From Roseibium sp. HPY-6 (GTDB lineage Bacteria > Pseudomonadota > Alphaproteobacteria > Rhizobiales > Stappiaceae): a stretch of DNA of 64,000 nucleotides. Location of the stretch: the NCBI RefSeq assembly GCF_040530035.1, contig NZ_JBEWCD010000002.1, forward strand, positions 1,178,001-1,242,000, written 5' to 3'. The notes beneath the pieces are model-generated. The model was not told the origin of the DNA, ran no database searches, and saw nothing but the letters and a program-made list of their open reading frames with translations. Positions 45,894 to 56,395 of the stretch are shown here, one piece after another. A program made the position numbers and the translations under genes. How positions within the stretch are numbered: the first letter of the stretch is position 1; each line of letters opens with the position of its first letter.

Positions 45894-46841
45894 GTGAAGG
45901 CTATCTTCAAGCGTCTCATGACAATCGCCGGTACGGCGGCAACGTTCGCTGGAGTGTCCACAGCGGCTCTTGCAGCCGAATCCGGCATGACAAACTGGCA
46001 GCTGGGCTTTCAGGCCTCGGTGTCAGATATGATGGACGACATCACCTGGTTCAATGCCTTCACGCTGATCATCATCACGGTGATCACACTGTTCGTTCTC
46101 GCCCTGCTGATCATTTGCATCGTGAAGTTCAGTGCCAAGGCCAACCCGGTGCCTTCCCGGACGTCACACAACACCATGATCGAAGTGGCCTGGACGGTTA
46201 TTCCAATCCTCATTCTGGTGGTGATTGCGATCCCGTCCTTCCGCCTGCTTTACAAGCAGCTCGATATTCCAGAGTACGAGATGACCGTGAAAGCCATCGG
46301 TTATCAGTGGTACTGGGGCTACGAGTACAACGACGAAGGCATGGGTGACCTTTACTTCGATTCCTACATGCTCGGGGACCCGCTGGACCCTGATGCTGAT
46401 GTTGCTGCGCGCCAGGAAGTCGCAACAGAGCGCGGCGTGACCATAGACGAAGTCCCGCGCCTGCTGGCCGTCGACAACGATCTCGTTGTTCCGGTTGACA
46501 CGACGGTTCGCCTGCAGGTGACTGCGGAGGACGTCATTCACGCCTTCGCCATGCCTTCAATGGGTCTCAAGATCGATGCTATTCCGGGCCGCCTCAACGA
46601 AACCTGGTTCCGCGCCCGCGAAGAGGGTGTCTACTACGGACAGTGCTCGGAGCTGTGCGGCATCAACCATGCGTTCATGCCCATTGCGATCCGTGTTGTC
46701 TCCAAGGAGCAGTTTCAGACGTGGGCTGCTGCGGCGCAGGAAGATCTGGACAGCGCCAACAAACAGCTGATGGCGTCCATCAACGAGCAAAAGAAGCTTG
46801 CGGCCGGCAAGCTGGAAGACATCTCTGTCGCCGCGAAGTAA
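45894..46841 (+). CDS. coxB: Cytochrome c oxidase subunit II (aa3-type)
   Basis: Subunit II carries the CuA centre that accepts electrons from cytochrome c. The start is the GTG at 45894 (AGGGAG upstream), giving 315 residues with a signal peptide ending ALAAES. Two membrane helices are followed by the periplasmic cupredoxin domain with YQWYWGYEY and the CuA motif CSELCGINHAFMP (C-x3-C-x3-H-x2-M). It heads the gene order coxB-coxA-ctaB-coxF-ctaG-coxC. Confidence 0.97.
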   Translation: MKAIFKRLMTIAGTAATFAGVSTAALAAESGMTNWQLGFQASVSDMMDDITWFNAFTLIIITVITLFVLALLIICIVKFSAKANPVPSRTSHNTMIEVAWTVIPILILVVIAIPSFRLLYKQLDIPEYEMTVKAIGYQWYWGYEYNDEGMGDLYFDSYMLGDPLDPDADVAARQEVATERGVTIDEVPRLLAVDNDLVVPVDTTVRLQVTAEDVIHAFAMPSMGLKIDAIPGRLNETWFRAREEGVYYGQCSELCGINHAFMPIAIRVVSKEQFQTWAAAAQEDLDSANKQLMASINEQKKLAAGKLEDISVAAK

Positions 46842-46893
46842 CGCGGCGGCTTTCGTTTGTCTGGCACCGCGCGATAAGACGCAGCGCTGCTGA

Positions 46894-48513
<1,620 letters not shown>

Positions 48514-48522
48514 CGCGAACAC

Positions 48523-48537
48523 GGAGGCCATGCCTCC
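48523..48537 (+). other. Stem-loop 1 in the coxA-ctaB spacer
   Basis: GGAGGC and GCCTCC form a perfect 6-base-pair stem with a 3-base loop (CAT), 10 bases past the coxA stop. It is the first of three in 110 bases. Confidence 0.55.
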
Positions 48538-48549
48538 CGACGGAAACCG

Positions 48550-48576
48550 GCACCGCGCCCAGAAACGGCGCGGTGC
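48550..48576 (+). other. Stem-loop 2 in the coxA-ctaB spacer (strong)
   Basis: GCACCGCGCC and GGCGCGGTGC pair perfectly over 10 bases with a 7-base loop. There is no T run after it, so it probably protects or processes the coxA message, or attenuates the assembly genes downstream. Confidence 0.65.
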
Positions 48577-48613
48577 ACCTTTGAAAGACTGCCGGACGGA
48601 AAAATCGTCCCGA

Positions 48614-48632
48614 CCGCCTGCGTAAGAGGCGG
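48614..48632 (+). other. Stem-loop 3 in the coxA-ctaB spacer
   Basis: CCGCCT and AGGCGG pair around a 7-base loop, 32 bases before the ctaB start. It may influence ctaB translation. Confidence 0.5.
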
Positions 48633-48663
48633 GGCAGAAACCGGGAAGTTGAAGGACACGCGC

Positions 48664-49599
48664 ATGTCGCTCGTCGAGCGCCAGGACACAATCGGTCAGG
48701 AAAGTGCCGTCTGGAACGGTGGCATGGGCTCAGTTGGCGACTATGTCTCGCTGCTGAAGCCGCGTGTGATGTCGCTCGTCATTTTCACGGCGTTTGTCGG
48801 CCTCATGCTGGCGCCCGGCTCTGTACACCCGATACTCGGCGCAGTGGCGATCCTGTGTATCGCAATCGGTGCAGGGGCATCCGGCGCATTGAATATGTGG
48901 TACGACGCCGACATCGACGAAGTCATGTCCCGGACCCGGAAACGCGCGATCCCTGCCGGTAAGATATCCCGTGAAGAAGCTTTTGCATTCGGGATGACAC
49001 TCTCGATCGGATCTGTTGTCACACTCGGGCTGCTGGTCAACTGGTTCGCCGGTGCTTTCCTCGCCTTCACAATTTTCTTCTACGTTGTTGTTTACACAAT
49101 GTGGCTGAAGCGCTCGACACCGCAGAATATTGTCATCGGCGGCGCAGCCGGTGCTTTCCCGCCAATGATTGGCTGGGCGTCCGTGACCGGGTCCGTGAGC
49201 TTGGAAAGCTTCGTGCTGTTCCTGATCATCTTCATGTGGACGCCTCCTCATTTCTGGGCGCTTGCGCTGTTCAAGAGCAGCGACTACCGCAATGCCGGCG
49301 TGCCCATGCTGCCGGTGGTCGCCGGAGAGACCAGCACGCGTCACCACATTCTGATCTATTCGCTGCTGCTGGCGCCTATCGGTGTTGCACCCTACTTGCT
49401 GGGATTTGCAAGTCCGTTTTACGGTGCCGTATCGCTGATCATGGGACTGGCCTTTCTGGCGCTCGCCGCAGATGTCTGGCGCAAGCGCGAAGGCGACGTT
49501 GCACGGCAGGCATGCATACGGCTTTTCAAATTCTCCATCTTCTACCTCTTCCTGCTTTTTGCCATTTTGCTGGCCGAAAGCCTGATCGCCGGAGCGTAG
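48664..49599 (+). CDS. ctaB: Protohaem IX farnesyltransferase (haem O synthase)
   Basis: CtaB adds a farnesyl group to haem B, the first step to haem A for the oxidase. From the ATG at 48664 (GAAGGA upstream; a TTG at 48649 is an alternative) it has 311 residues and about eight or nine membrane helices. The UbiA-type Asp motif is [19 protein letters not shown], and the second is [20 protein letters not shown]. It is separated from coxA by 150 bases with three hairpins. Confidence 0.96.
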   Translation: MSLVERQDTIGQESAVWNGGMGSVGDYVSLLKPRVMSLVIFTAFVGLMLAPGSVHPILGAVAILCIAIGAGASGALNMWYDADIDEVMSRTRKRAIPAGKISREEAFAFGMTLSIGSVVTLGLLVNWFAGAFLAFTIFFYVVVYTMWLKRSTPQNIVIGGAAGAFPPMIGWASVTGSVSLESFVLFLIIFMWTPPHFWALALFKSSDYRNAGVPMLPVVAGETSTRHHILIYSLLLAPIGVAPYLLGFASPFYGAVSLIMGLAFLALAADVWRKREGDVARQACIRLFKFSIFYLFLLFAILLAESLIAGA

Positions 49600-49600
49600 T

Positions 49601-49765
49601 ATGATGGCCGAAGACGACCAGGGGATCAGGTTGACGCCGGAGCAGCAGAAGAAGCGGCGCTCCAGGTCTATCGCAATCGCACTGGCGCTACTCGCGCTTG
49701 TTGCGCTTTTTTACGCGGTTACCATCGTCAAGTTGGGACCGGGTGTCATGGACAGGGCTCTTTGA
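49601..49765 (+). CDS. coxF: CoxF-like small membrane protein
   Basis: A 54-codon gene, ATG at 49601 directly after the ctaB stop and TGA at 49763-49765. The product is a charged N-terminus (MMAEDDQGIRLTPEQQKKRR) followed by one membrane helix (IAIALALLALVALFYAVTIV) and a short tail. CoxF proteins of this size and design occur between ctaB and ctaG in alphaproteobacterial oxidase clusters and are needed or useful for CuA/CuB assembly in some species. Identification rests on size, design and position. Confidence 0.85.
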   Translation: MMAEDDQGIRLTPEQQKKRRSRSIAIALALLALVALFYAVTIVKLGPGVMDRAL

Positions 49766-49775
49766 GGGACGACGC

Positions 49776-50381
49776 GTGAGCAACAGACAGGACAGCAGCA
49801 ATGCAGCCAACAGCAACCGCAAGGTGGCTTTTGCCTGTGCCGGCATGTTTAGCCTGATGGTGGGTGCGGCATACGCTGCCGTGCCGCTTTACGATCTCTT
49901 TTGCCGGGTCACCGGGTTTGGCGGCACGACGCAGGTTGCGGACAGCGAAAGCGACGTTGTAATCGACCGGATGATCACAATCCGGTTTGACGGAAACGTC
50001 AACAAACAGCTGTCCTGGCACTTCAAGCCGGAGCAACGGTCCGTATCGCTGAAAATGGGCGAAAGTGCGCAACTCGCCTATGTGGCGACCAATATCGGTG
50101 ACGAGATAACGGTTGGAACGTCGACCTTCAATGTCTGGCCACCATCTGCTGGAGCCTATTTCAACAAGCTCGACTGCTTCTGCTTTACAGAGCAACCGCT
50201 TGAAGCAGGTGAAACCGTTGAGATGCCGGTTGTCTTTTTTGTTGACCCGGAAATGGACAAGGATCCTGAGCTGAAGCATGTGAAGGAAATCACTTTGTCC
50301 TACACGTTCTTCCCGGTAGAACAACCGGAACGCCCTGTTGCGGCCCGGGCCGATGCGCCCGGTGCTGAGACAAATTTGTGA
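49776..50381 (+). CDS. ctaG: Cytochrome c oxidase assembly protein CtaG (Cox11)
   Basis: CtaG/Cox11 delivers copper to CuB in subunit I. It starts at the GTG at 49776, with GAGGGA upstream; the frame extends further 5' into coxF. It has 201 residues: one membrane helix near residue 25 (VAFACAGMFSLMVGAAYAAV), then a periplasmic immunoglobulin-like domain with the copper motif CFCF in KLDCFCFTEQPL. The ending KEITLSYTFF is conserved. Confidence 0.95.
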   Translation: MSNRQDSSNAANSNRKVAFACAGMFSLMVGAAYAAVPLYDLFCRVTGFGGTTQVADSESDVVIDRMITIRFDGNVNKQLSWHFKPEQRSVSLKMGESAQLAYVATNIGDEITVGTSTFNVWPPSAGAYFNKLDCFCFTEQPLEAGETVEMPVVFFVDPEMDKDPELKHVKEITLSYTFFPVEQPERPVAARADAPGAETNL

Positions 50382-50430
50382 GAGACTGCGCGAAACGCGC
50401 CTGAAATGACAGTGTTTGGGGAGCTTGCCG

Positions 50431-51309
50431 ATGGCTGAGGCACATACCAAGAACCACGATTACCACCTGGTCGAGCCGAGCCCGTGGCCCTTTCTCGGGT
50501 CAGTTGGCGCCTTCGTCATGGCAATCGGAGCGATCGCATGGATGAAGGCCGCATCCGGCAATTCCTTTGATCTCTTCGGGATCAACTTTGCTGCGTCCAG
50601 CTGGGGTTTGTTCGCCATCGGGCTCCTGGTGGTTCTTTATGTGATGTACGGATGGTGGAGAGACACCATCAAGGAGTCGCAGGAAGGGCACCATACGCGT
50701 GTCGTTTCCCTGCATCTGCGTTACGGCATGATTTTGTTCATCGCCTCGGAAGTAATGTTCTTCGTGGCGTGGTTCTGGGCCTATTTCGACGCAGCCCTCT
50801 TTGCTGGCGAAGCCATCCAGTTCAGCCGCGTTGAGGCGACCGGCGGTCATTGGCCACCGGACGGTATCCTGACATTCGATCCCTGGCACCTCCCGCTTCT
50901 GAACACCCTGATCCTGCTTTGCTCCGGCACGACCGTAACCTGGGCGCACCATGCGATGCTGCACAACGATCGTGAAGGCCTGAAATGGGGTCTGACGTTG
51001 ACCGTTCTGCTCGGTGTTCTGTTCACAATTGTGCAGGGTTACGAGTACGGTCATGCCGCATTCACGTTCGACGGCAACATTTACGGTGCGACATTCTACA
51101 TGGCGACAGGCTTCCACGGGTTCCACGTGATCGTCGGAACCATCTTCCTGCTGGTGTGTCTGCTACGGGCAATGGCCGGCCAGTTCACGGTTGAGAAGCA
51201 CTTTGGCTTTGAAGCTGCCGCCTGGTACTGGCACTTCGTTGACGTTGTCTGGCTGTTCCTGTTCGTCGCGATCTATATCTGGGGTGCTGGTACGCCAGCC
51301 CCGCACTAA
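50431..51309 (+). CDS. coxC: Cytochrome c oxidase subunit III
   Basis: Subunit III (292 residues from the ATG at 50431, GGGGAG upstream) is a seven-helix membrane protein that stabilises the core and binds lipids. Family sequences include [31 protein letters not shown] (with the conserved glutamate), HHAMLHNDR and [17 protein letters not shown]. It ends 25 bases before a strong terminator. Confidence 0.97.
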   Translation: MAEAHTKNHDYHLVEPSPWPFLGSVGAFVMAIGAIAWMKAASGNSFDLFGINFAASSWGLFAIGLLVVLYVMYGWWRDTIKESQEGHHTRVVSLHLRYGMILFIASEVMFFVAWFWAYFDAALFAGEAIQFSRVEATGGHWPPDGILTFDPWHLPLLNTLILLCSGTTVTWAHHAMLHNDREGLKWGLTLTVLLGVLFTIVQGYEYGHAAFTFDGNIYGATFYMATGFHGFHVIVGTIFLLVCLLRAMAGQFTVEKHFGFEAAAWYWHFVDVVWLFLFVAIYIWGAGTPAPH

Positions 51310-51333
51310 GCTGCCGGGATAGTCCCAATTAAG

Positions 51334-51366
51334 CGCCCGGTCTGCAAAATGACCGGGCGTTTTTCT
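51334..51366 (+). terminator. Rho-independent terminator after coxC
   Basis: CGCCCGGTC (51334-51342) and GACCGGGCG (51351-51359) pair perfectly over 9 bases with an 8-base loop, followed by TTTTTCTT. It separates the oxidase genes from DUF983-SURF1, which therefore need read-through or their own promoter. Confidence 0.85.
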
Positions 51367-51379
51367 TATTAGCAGGTCC

Positions 51380-51787
51380 ATGTGCATGGAAGACAAAGCG
51401 CAGTTTCCACCGGTCAATCCTGTTTCGGTCGGTTTGTCCGGCAAGTGTCCCCGTTGCGGGCAGGGGAAACTGTTCGACGGGTTCTTGAGCGTCAAGAAAT
51501 CCTGCAGCGCTTGCGGGCTGAATTTCGTTTTCGCCGACAGCGGCGATGGACCGGCTGTTTTCGTCATAATGCTGGTCGGGTTTGTTATCGTCGGTCTGGT
51601 TCTGTTTGTGGAATTGAGTTTCCAGCCTCCGATATGGCTGCACCTCATTCTATGGCTTCCGCTGACGGTCGTCCTAGCAGCTGCGGTACTGCGGCCGCTC
51701 AAGGGGCTGATGATCGCGTTGCAATTCAAACACAAGGCTGAAGAAGGCCGTCTTGACGCGCCTGCCGCAAGCAAAGATGAGGCATGA
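51380..51787 (+). CDS. DUF983 domain protein
   Basis: A 135-residue protein with an N-terminal zinc ribbon (CPRCGQGKLFDGF followed by CSACGLNF) and two membrane helices (about 55-75 and 82-102). DUF983 genes sit between coxC and surf1 in many alphaproteobacteria, so a role in oxidase assembly is likely, but the activity is unknown. The start is the ATG at 51380; another ATG is two codons later. It overlaps the preferred SURF1 start. Confidence 0.9.
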   Translation: MCMEDKAQFPPVNPVSVGLSGKCPRCGQGKLFDGFLSVKKSCSACGLNFVFADSGDGPAVFVIMLVGFVIVGLVLFVELSFQPPIWLHLILWLPLTVVLAAAVLRPLKGLMIALQFKHKAEEGRLDAPAASKDEA

Positions 51788-52553
51788 CCAGCCCATGGGC
51801 GGACTGAAGAAACTCCTCTTTCCTGCGGTCGCTGCAGCCCTGGCTCTCGGTATATTGCTGAACCTCGGATTCTGGCAGCTGAACCGGCTTGAATGGAAGC
51901 AGAACCTCATTGCGAAAGTGGAGGCCGGCGTTACCAAGTCGCCTGTCGATGCGCCTGCGCCGCGCTCACAAAGTCTCGGCGAGGACTTTGACTACCTCAG
52001 GGTCAAGGTGACCGGTGAGTTTCTGAAGGGCAACACGTTCTATTACACCTCGCTATCCGATCCGGTCGGACAGGCAGAAGGCCCTGGCCTCATGGCTTAT
52101 GCGCCATTCAAAACACAGGAAGGGTGGACGGTTCTGATCAACAGGGGATTTTTGCCGCAAGGACTGGACGGTGAAGCAAGAGACGCCGCCCTGAACGCCC
52201 CCGACGGACAGATGGTCTTGACCGGTTTGTTGCGGCTCAGCGAGAAGCCGAACTGGACCACGCCGACACCCGATGCTTCAGACAGGATATGGTTCGCCCG
52301 CGACACCGGGGCGATGGCACAGCTTCTCGGACTGGAAAACGAACGCCTTGCGCCATACAGCATTGACCTCGACGCGTCCTTCACACCTGAAGGCGGCTTT
52401 CCGCAGGCCGGTGAAACCATCGTACGCTTCAAAAACGATCATCTGGGCTATGCGTTGACCTGGTTCGGTCTTGCCGCAACGCTGATCGGCGTCTTCCTGA
52501 CTTACGCGGCCAGTGTTCTCTGGCCGCGCAACAAGGCGGTCGAGGATGATTAA
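51777..52553 (+). CDS. SURF1 family cytochrome oxidase assembly protein
   Basis: SURF1 helps insert haem A into subunit I. The protein has about 258 residues from the ATG at 51777; the ATG at 51795, with GATGAGG further upstream, is also possible. Two membrane helices flank a periplasmic domain, one at the start (AAALALGILLNLGFWQLNRL) and one near the end (YALTWFGLAATLIGVFLTY). The SURF1 signature GFWQLNRLEWK and the VLINRGFLPQ segment are present. It overlaps the DUF983 stop and, convergently, the peroxiredoxin stop. Confidence 0.94.
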   Translation: MRHDQPMGGLKKLLFPAVAAALALGILLNLGFWQLNRLEWKQNLIAKVEAGVTKSPVDAPAPRSQSLGEDFDYLRVKVTGEFLKGNTFYYTSLSDPVGQAEGPGLMAYAPFKTQEGWTVLINRGFLPQGLDGEARDAALNAPDGQMVLTGLLRLSEKPNWTTPTPDASDRIWFARDTGAMAQLLGLENERLAPYSIDLDASFTPEGGFPQAGETIVRFKNDHLGYALTWFGLAATLIGVFLTYAASVLWPRNKAVEDD

Positions 52554-53038
52554 CCGAGTGCTTCCAGGATAGCGGCAGCGCCAGTCTTGGTCGCTTCGCC
52601 AGGCGCATCTTCTATAGCCAGGAAGGTCACTTCTCCATCCTTTGCGATAAGCGCAAAACGCTGTGAGCGAAGGTGACCGAAAATCGGTGCAGGGCCGAGA
52701 CCAAGGCCGATGGAATCGACGAACTCCGCACCGGTGTCGGCCAGGAAGGTGATCTTGCCGCTTGTGTTTGATGCCTTCTCCCAGGCATCCATGACGAAGA
52801 CGTCATTGACGGAAACCACGGCAATAGTGTCGACGCCTTTGTTTTTCAGGGTCTCGGCGTGTTCAACGAAGCCCGGCAGATGATTCATGTGGCAGGTTGG
52901 TGTAAAAGCGCCGGGTACGCCAAAAAGCACGAGGGACTTGCCGCTTGTCAGGTCACTCATCGACATCTCGCCCGGCCCGTCGCTGGTCATGATCTTGAAA
53001 CTGGCGTCCGGAAGACGGTCCCCAACCTTGATTGTCAT
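52550..53038 (-). CDS. Peroxiredoxin (Prx5/glutaredoxin-dependent type)
   Basis: The 162-residue protein starts at the ATG at 53038 (MTIKVGDRLPDASF). The active site is GVPGAFTPTCHMNHLPG with the peroxidatic cysteine near residue 49, the pattern of the PRX5 subfamily that reduces hydroperoxides using glutathione/glutaredoxin or thioredoxin. A second, resolving cysteine is not obvious, consistent with the 1-Cys type. It is a single gene convergent with SURF1. Confidence 0.94.
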   Translation of the reverse strand: MTIKVGDRLPDASFKIMTSDGPGEMSMSDLTSGKSLVLFGVPGAFTPTCHMNHLPGFVEHAETLKNKGVDTIAVVSVNDVFVMDAWEKASNTSGKITFLADTGAEFVDSIGLGLGPAPIFGHLRSQRFALIAKDGEVTFLAIEDAPGEATKTGAAAILEALG

Positions 53039-53164
53039 ATCGAATATCCTTTTGCTGGATTGTAGAACGATGAACTCGCCCGTGACAGACATAGAGCGTT
53101 GAGCGTCCCGCGTCGAGAGAACCGTCAATGACGCCGCTCTGGCGACCCGCTTCCATGCAGTGGT

Positions 53165-53983
53165 TCACTGAACCCAGTCGGCCGGCACAGCTTCCAGATG
53201 TTCGATGGCATGTCCGCCGGACGTTAGCACCAGCCGCAGCGTGTCATCGTATTGCGAAGTCTTCAGGCCTTTTGTCGAGAGCCGCCAAACACGCTTGTCG
53301 CCTGCTTGTTCGACGAACTTCGGAAGTCCGATATAGGATCCTTCAGGTCCCGCGGCGAAAAGATCGGCTTCGGCTTCACCCGAGACTTTTGTTTCTACGA
53401 TGATGAACTTGCTACCGTCGAAAGTTACAGAACTGATCTCCAGGCCGTTGCCTGGCTGTGCTTTCGGGACGGCGGCAAGGTCGCGTTCGATCAGCCGGGA
53501 TGCAAGGGCGTCCTTGCTATCGTCGGGCTGAAAGTCTAGGGACAACACGGCGTCGCCTGGAACACAGATATCCTTGCAGATGCCGAAGAAGACCTCGATC
53601 TCCATCCTGGCGCTCTTTTCGGCCTCGTTAGGTGTGATCCTGAAGGGAAGGACAACACCATCGTGATAGACGATGCTTTCCGTAAAACCGTCGTGATAGC
53701 GCTCCGGCACCGGATAGAGGATGTCGAGCTCGGCCACATTCTCCGATGCAGTCATCGAGATCTGGGGCGGTATGCCTGCTTCTCCCGCGTAACGCCAATA
53801 CGTGTGCCAGCCCGGTTCCATGAGAAACTCAAGACCGGCCAGGTAACGGCCATCGTCAAGCGGACCGGACGAGATCAGACGCACTGCACCGCCATGGACT
53901 TCGACCCATTCCGTCATGGCCGCACGCGCGGGGCTGAACGCGCAGACTGCAAAAATTGCAAGAGCGTGGAGAAGTGTTCTCAT
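53165..53983 (-). CDS. Secreted protein with DsbD-alpha-like domain
   Basis: About 272 residues from the ATG at 53983, which begins a clear signal peptide ending SPARA; an ATG at 54019 is the alternative. The first half resembles the N-terminal (alpha) domain of DsbD/ScsB, with EPGWHTYWRYAGEAGIPPQ and the cysteine pair in GICKDICVPGDA. No membrane or thioredoxin domain follows, so it may be a periplasmic partner in disulfide exchange. It is 127 bases downstream of the peroxiredoxin start on the same strand in reverse order. Confidence 0.85.
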   Translation of the reverse strand: MRTLLHALAIFAVCAFSPARAAMTEWVEVHGGAVRLISSGPLDDGRYLAGLEFLMEPGWHTYWRYAGEAGIPPQISMTASENVAELDILYPVPERYHDGFTESIVYHDGVVLPFRITPNEAEKSARMEIEVFFGICKDICVPGDAVLSLDFQPDDSKDALASRLIERDLAAVPKAQPGNGLEISSVTFDGSKFIIVETKVSGEAEADLFAAGPEGSYIGLPKFVEQAGDKRVWRLSTKGLKTSQYDDTLRLVLTSGGHAIEHLEAVPADWVQ

Positions 53984-54179
53984 GGCATCAGAGCTACACG
54001 AGTTTCGAATTCGCGTCATTGTTTCGTTGGCCCCGGTCCGGTCATATCCTCGTGACGGTTGTGTTACGGTAAAGTGAGCCATGCGGCGATTGTGACCTGA
54101 AACAGTCATTAACAAAGCAGCTCAAAGACGGTATGCTTTTGTATGTTCGGCATTTGCCGCGAATTTTTTTGAGGTTTTG

Positions 54180-54776
54180 ATGGTCGGAGCTGAAGAAACA
54201 GACTCTCTCGAAGGACAGTTTCTGATTGCAATGCCGAGCATGGCTGACAGCCGGTTCGAACACTCCGTGATATACCTCTGCTCTCATTCCGATCAGGGCG
54301 CGATGGGATTGGTTGTCAATCAGGTCGCGCGGCATCTATCGCTGGAAGAACTTCTCATTCAGCTCGATATCGTGAATGACGAAGGCTCGATCCGGCTGCC
54401 GGACAGCGTGCGGGACATGAATGTCCACAAGGGTGGGCCGGTAGAGGTGGAACGCGGATTTGTCCTGCACAGTGATGACTTCATGCTCAATCAGTCGACC
54501 CTGGCAATCGACAACGGCATCTGCCTGACAGCGACGCTGGAGATCCTGCGCGCTCTGGCAGAGGGGGACGGGCCTTCGCAGGCCATCCTGGCACTCGGTT
54601 ACGCGGGCTGGGCGCCGGGACAGCTTGAAAACGAAATCCAGGCCAATGGCTGGCTAACGGCGCCAGCCGATCCGGAAATTCTGTTCGACACCGACTTCGA
54701 CGCGAAATGGCACCGCGCACTTGCCTCCTTGGGCATTGATCCGGCAATGCTTTATACGGATGCCGGCCACGCCTGA
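54180..54776 (+). CDS. YqgE/AlgH family protein
   Basis: A 198-residue soluble protein of the UPF0301 family, starting at the ATG at 54180 (GAGG upstream). Conserved stretches are [50 protein letters not shown] and [15 protein letters not shown]. The function of the family is not settled; it has been linked to transcription of alginate genes in Pseudomonas. It is divergent from the DsbD-like gene. Confidence 0.95.
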   Translation: MVGAEETDSLEGQFLIAMPSMADSRFEHSVIYLCSHSDQGAMGLVVNQVARHLSLEELLIQLDIVNDEGSIRLPDSVRDMNVHKGGPVEVERGFVLHSDDFMLNQSTLAIDNGICLTATLEILRALAEGDGPSQAILALGYAGWAPGQLENEIQANGWLTAPADPEILFDTDFDAKWHRALASLGIDPAMLYTDAGHA

Positions 54777-54830
54777 CAAAAGGCGCAACCGACAAATTCC
54801 AGATCCTGTCCGGTTACGGTCACTATTTAA

Positions 54831-54878
54831 CCCAAAAGCGACTTGCGCTTGAATGTTATGGCGCGTAAGTCGCTTGGG
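54831..54878 (+). other. Long imperfect hairpin upstream of thrC
   Basis: CCC-AA-AAGCGACTT-GCGC pairs with GCGC-GT-AAGTCGCTT-GGG around a 12-base loop: sixteen base pairs with two 2-base bulges, 55 bases after the yqgE stop and about 107 before the thrC start. It lacks a T run and may be a terminator for yqgE or a structured thrC leader. Confidence 0.55.
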
Positions 54879-54984
54879 TGGCATGTTTGTTTCAAAGCGG
54901 CCTGGATTGCAGTAGGGTGATAGCCCGGCTGTCTGGACCATGCGGGCGACGTCCGCGGGAGTGATAAAAAAGGGAAGTGGCAGG

Positions 54985-56391
54985 GTGAAATACAGCAGTA
55001 CGCGCGGCGAAGCGCCGGTCCTGGATTTATCCGATGTCCTGCTGCAGGGACTGGCCCGCGATGGTGGCCTTTATCTTCCCGAAACCTGGCCACAAATCGA
55101 TGCCGATACGATCGCTTCCTTTGCAGGGAAGCCTTATGCCGAGGTTGCTTTGGAGATCGTACGGCCCTTTGTCGGCGACGCTATTCCGGAAGCCGACCTG
55201 AAACTTATGATCGATGAGGCCTATGCCGGTTTTCGGCACCCGGCAGTGACACCATTGGTGCAGACTGGGCCGAACACCTTCATTCTGGAGTTGTTCCACG
55301 GTCCGACGCTGGCGTTCAAGGACGTTGCAATGCAGCTCCTTGGCCGCATGATGGATTATGTGCTCACAAAGCGCGGTTTGCGCGCGACGATTGTCGGGGC
55401 AACGTCCGGTGACACCGGTGGTGCCGCAATCGAGGCTTTCAGGGGCCGTCAGCGGACCGACATATTCATTCTGTTTCCGGACGGCAGGGTGTCCAATGTA
55501 CAGCGCCGGCAGATGACGACCCCGACCGAAGACAACGTGCACGCGCTGGCACTGACCGGAAACTTTGACGATTGCCAGGCGATCGTGAAGGGCATGTTCA
55601 ACCATTTCTCGTTCCGGGACCGGGTCGCGCTGTCAGGGGTCAACTCCATCAACTGGGCGCGAATACTGGCGCAGATTGTCTATTACTTCGTTGCCGGGGC
55701 AGCGCTCGGCGCACCCGGGCGCAAGGTTTCTTTCACGGTGCCGACCGGCAACTTCGGCGATATCTTTGCCGGTTACGCCGCAATGAAGATGGGGCTTCCG
55801 GTCGAGAAGCTGATCGTCGCGACCAATGTGAACGACATCCTCGCTCGCACTCTGGAGACCGGGCGCTACGAAAAGCGCGGCGTCACGCCGACGATTTCTC
55901 CGTCCATGGATATCCAGGTTTCATCGAACTTCGAACGTCTTCTCGCGGAAGTTTGCGGCCGGGACGGGGCCGCTGTTCGCCAGATGATGAACCGGCTTTC
56001 TCAATCCGGCAGCTTCGAGATTGAGGACGGTCCGCTTTCGGCAATGAGGCAGCATTTCGGGGCAGGCCGTTGTGATGAGGCACACACGGCAGAAACGATA
56101 GCCGGGCTTTGGAGGGAAGCCGGTTATTTGCTCGACCCGCACACGGCAATCGGTGTGCATGTGGCAAAGGCCCACGATGACGGTCAGGCGCCTATGGTGG
56201 TGCTGGGAACGGCGCATCCGGCAAAATTTCCCGATGCAGTTGAAAAAGCCTCTGGTATTCGGCCAGAATTGCCGGACAACTTGAAAGACATGATGAGTGC
56301 GGAGGAGCGCCAGCAGGTATTGGCGGCAGAGCAGGACGTGGTGGAACGTTTTATCGAAGATCACGCCCGGGCCGTCACCGCCAAGGTGTAA
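54985..56391 (+). CDS. threonine synthase: Threonine synthase
   Basis: ThrC converts phosphohomoserine to threonine with pyridoxal phosphate. It starts at the GTG at 54985 (GGCAGG upstream), giving 468 residues. The sequence has KYSSTRGEAP, the PLP lysine in GPTLAFKDVAMQLLG, ATSGDTGGAAIEAF and NFGDIFAGY. The long form of about 465 residues is typical of proteobacteria. Homoserine kinase, the preceding step, is at 62774. It probably forms a unit with the M16, GNAT and EAL genes downstream. Confidence 0.97.
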   Translation: MKYSSTRGEAPVLDLSDVLLQGLARDGGLYLPETWPQIDADTIASFAGKPYAEVALEIVRPFVGDAIPEADLKLMIDEAYAGFRHPAVTPLVQTGPNTFILELFHGPTLAFKDVAMQLLGRMMDYVLTKRGLRATIVGATSGDTGGAAIEAFRGRQRTDIFILFPDGRVSNVQRRQMTTPTEDNVHALALTGNFDDCQAIVKGMFNHFSFRDRVALSGVNSINWARILAQIVYYFVAGAALGAPGRKVSFTVPTGNFGDIFAGYAAMKMGLPVEKLIVATNVNDILARTLETGRYEKRGVTPTISPSMDIQVSSNFERLLAEVCGRDGAAVRQMMNRLSQSGSFEIEDGPLSAMRQHFGAGRCDEAHTAETIAGLWREAGYLLDPHTAIGVHVAKAHDDGQAPMVVLGTAHPAKFPDAVEKASGIRPELPDNLKDMMSAEERQQVLAAEQDVVERFIEDHARAVTAKV

Positions 56392-56395
56392 CTAT

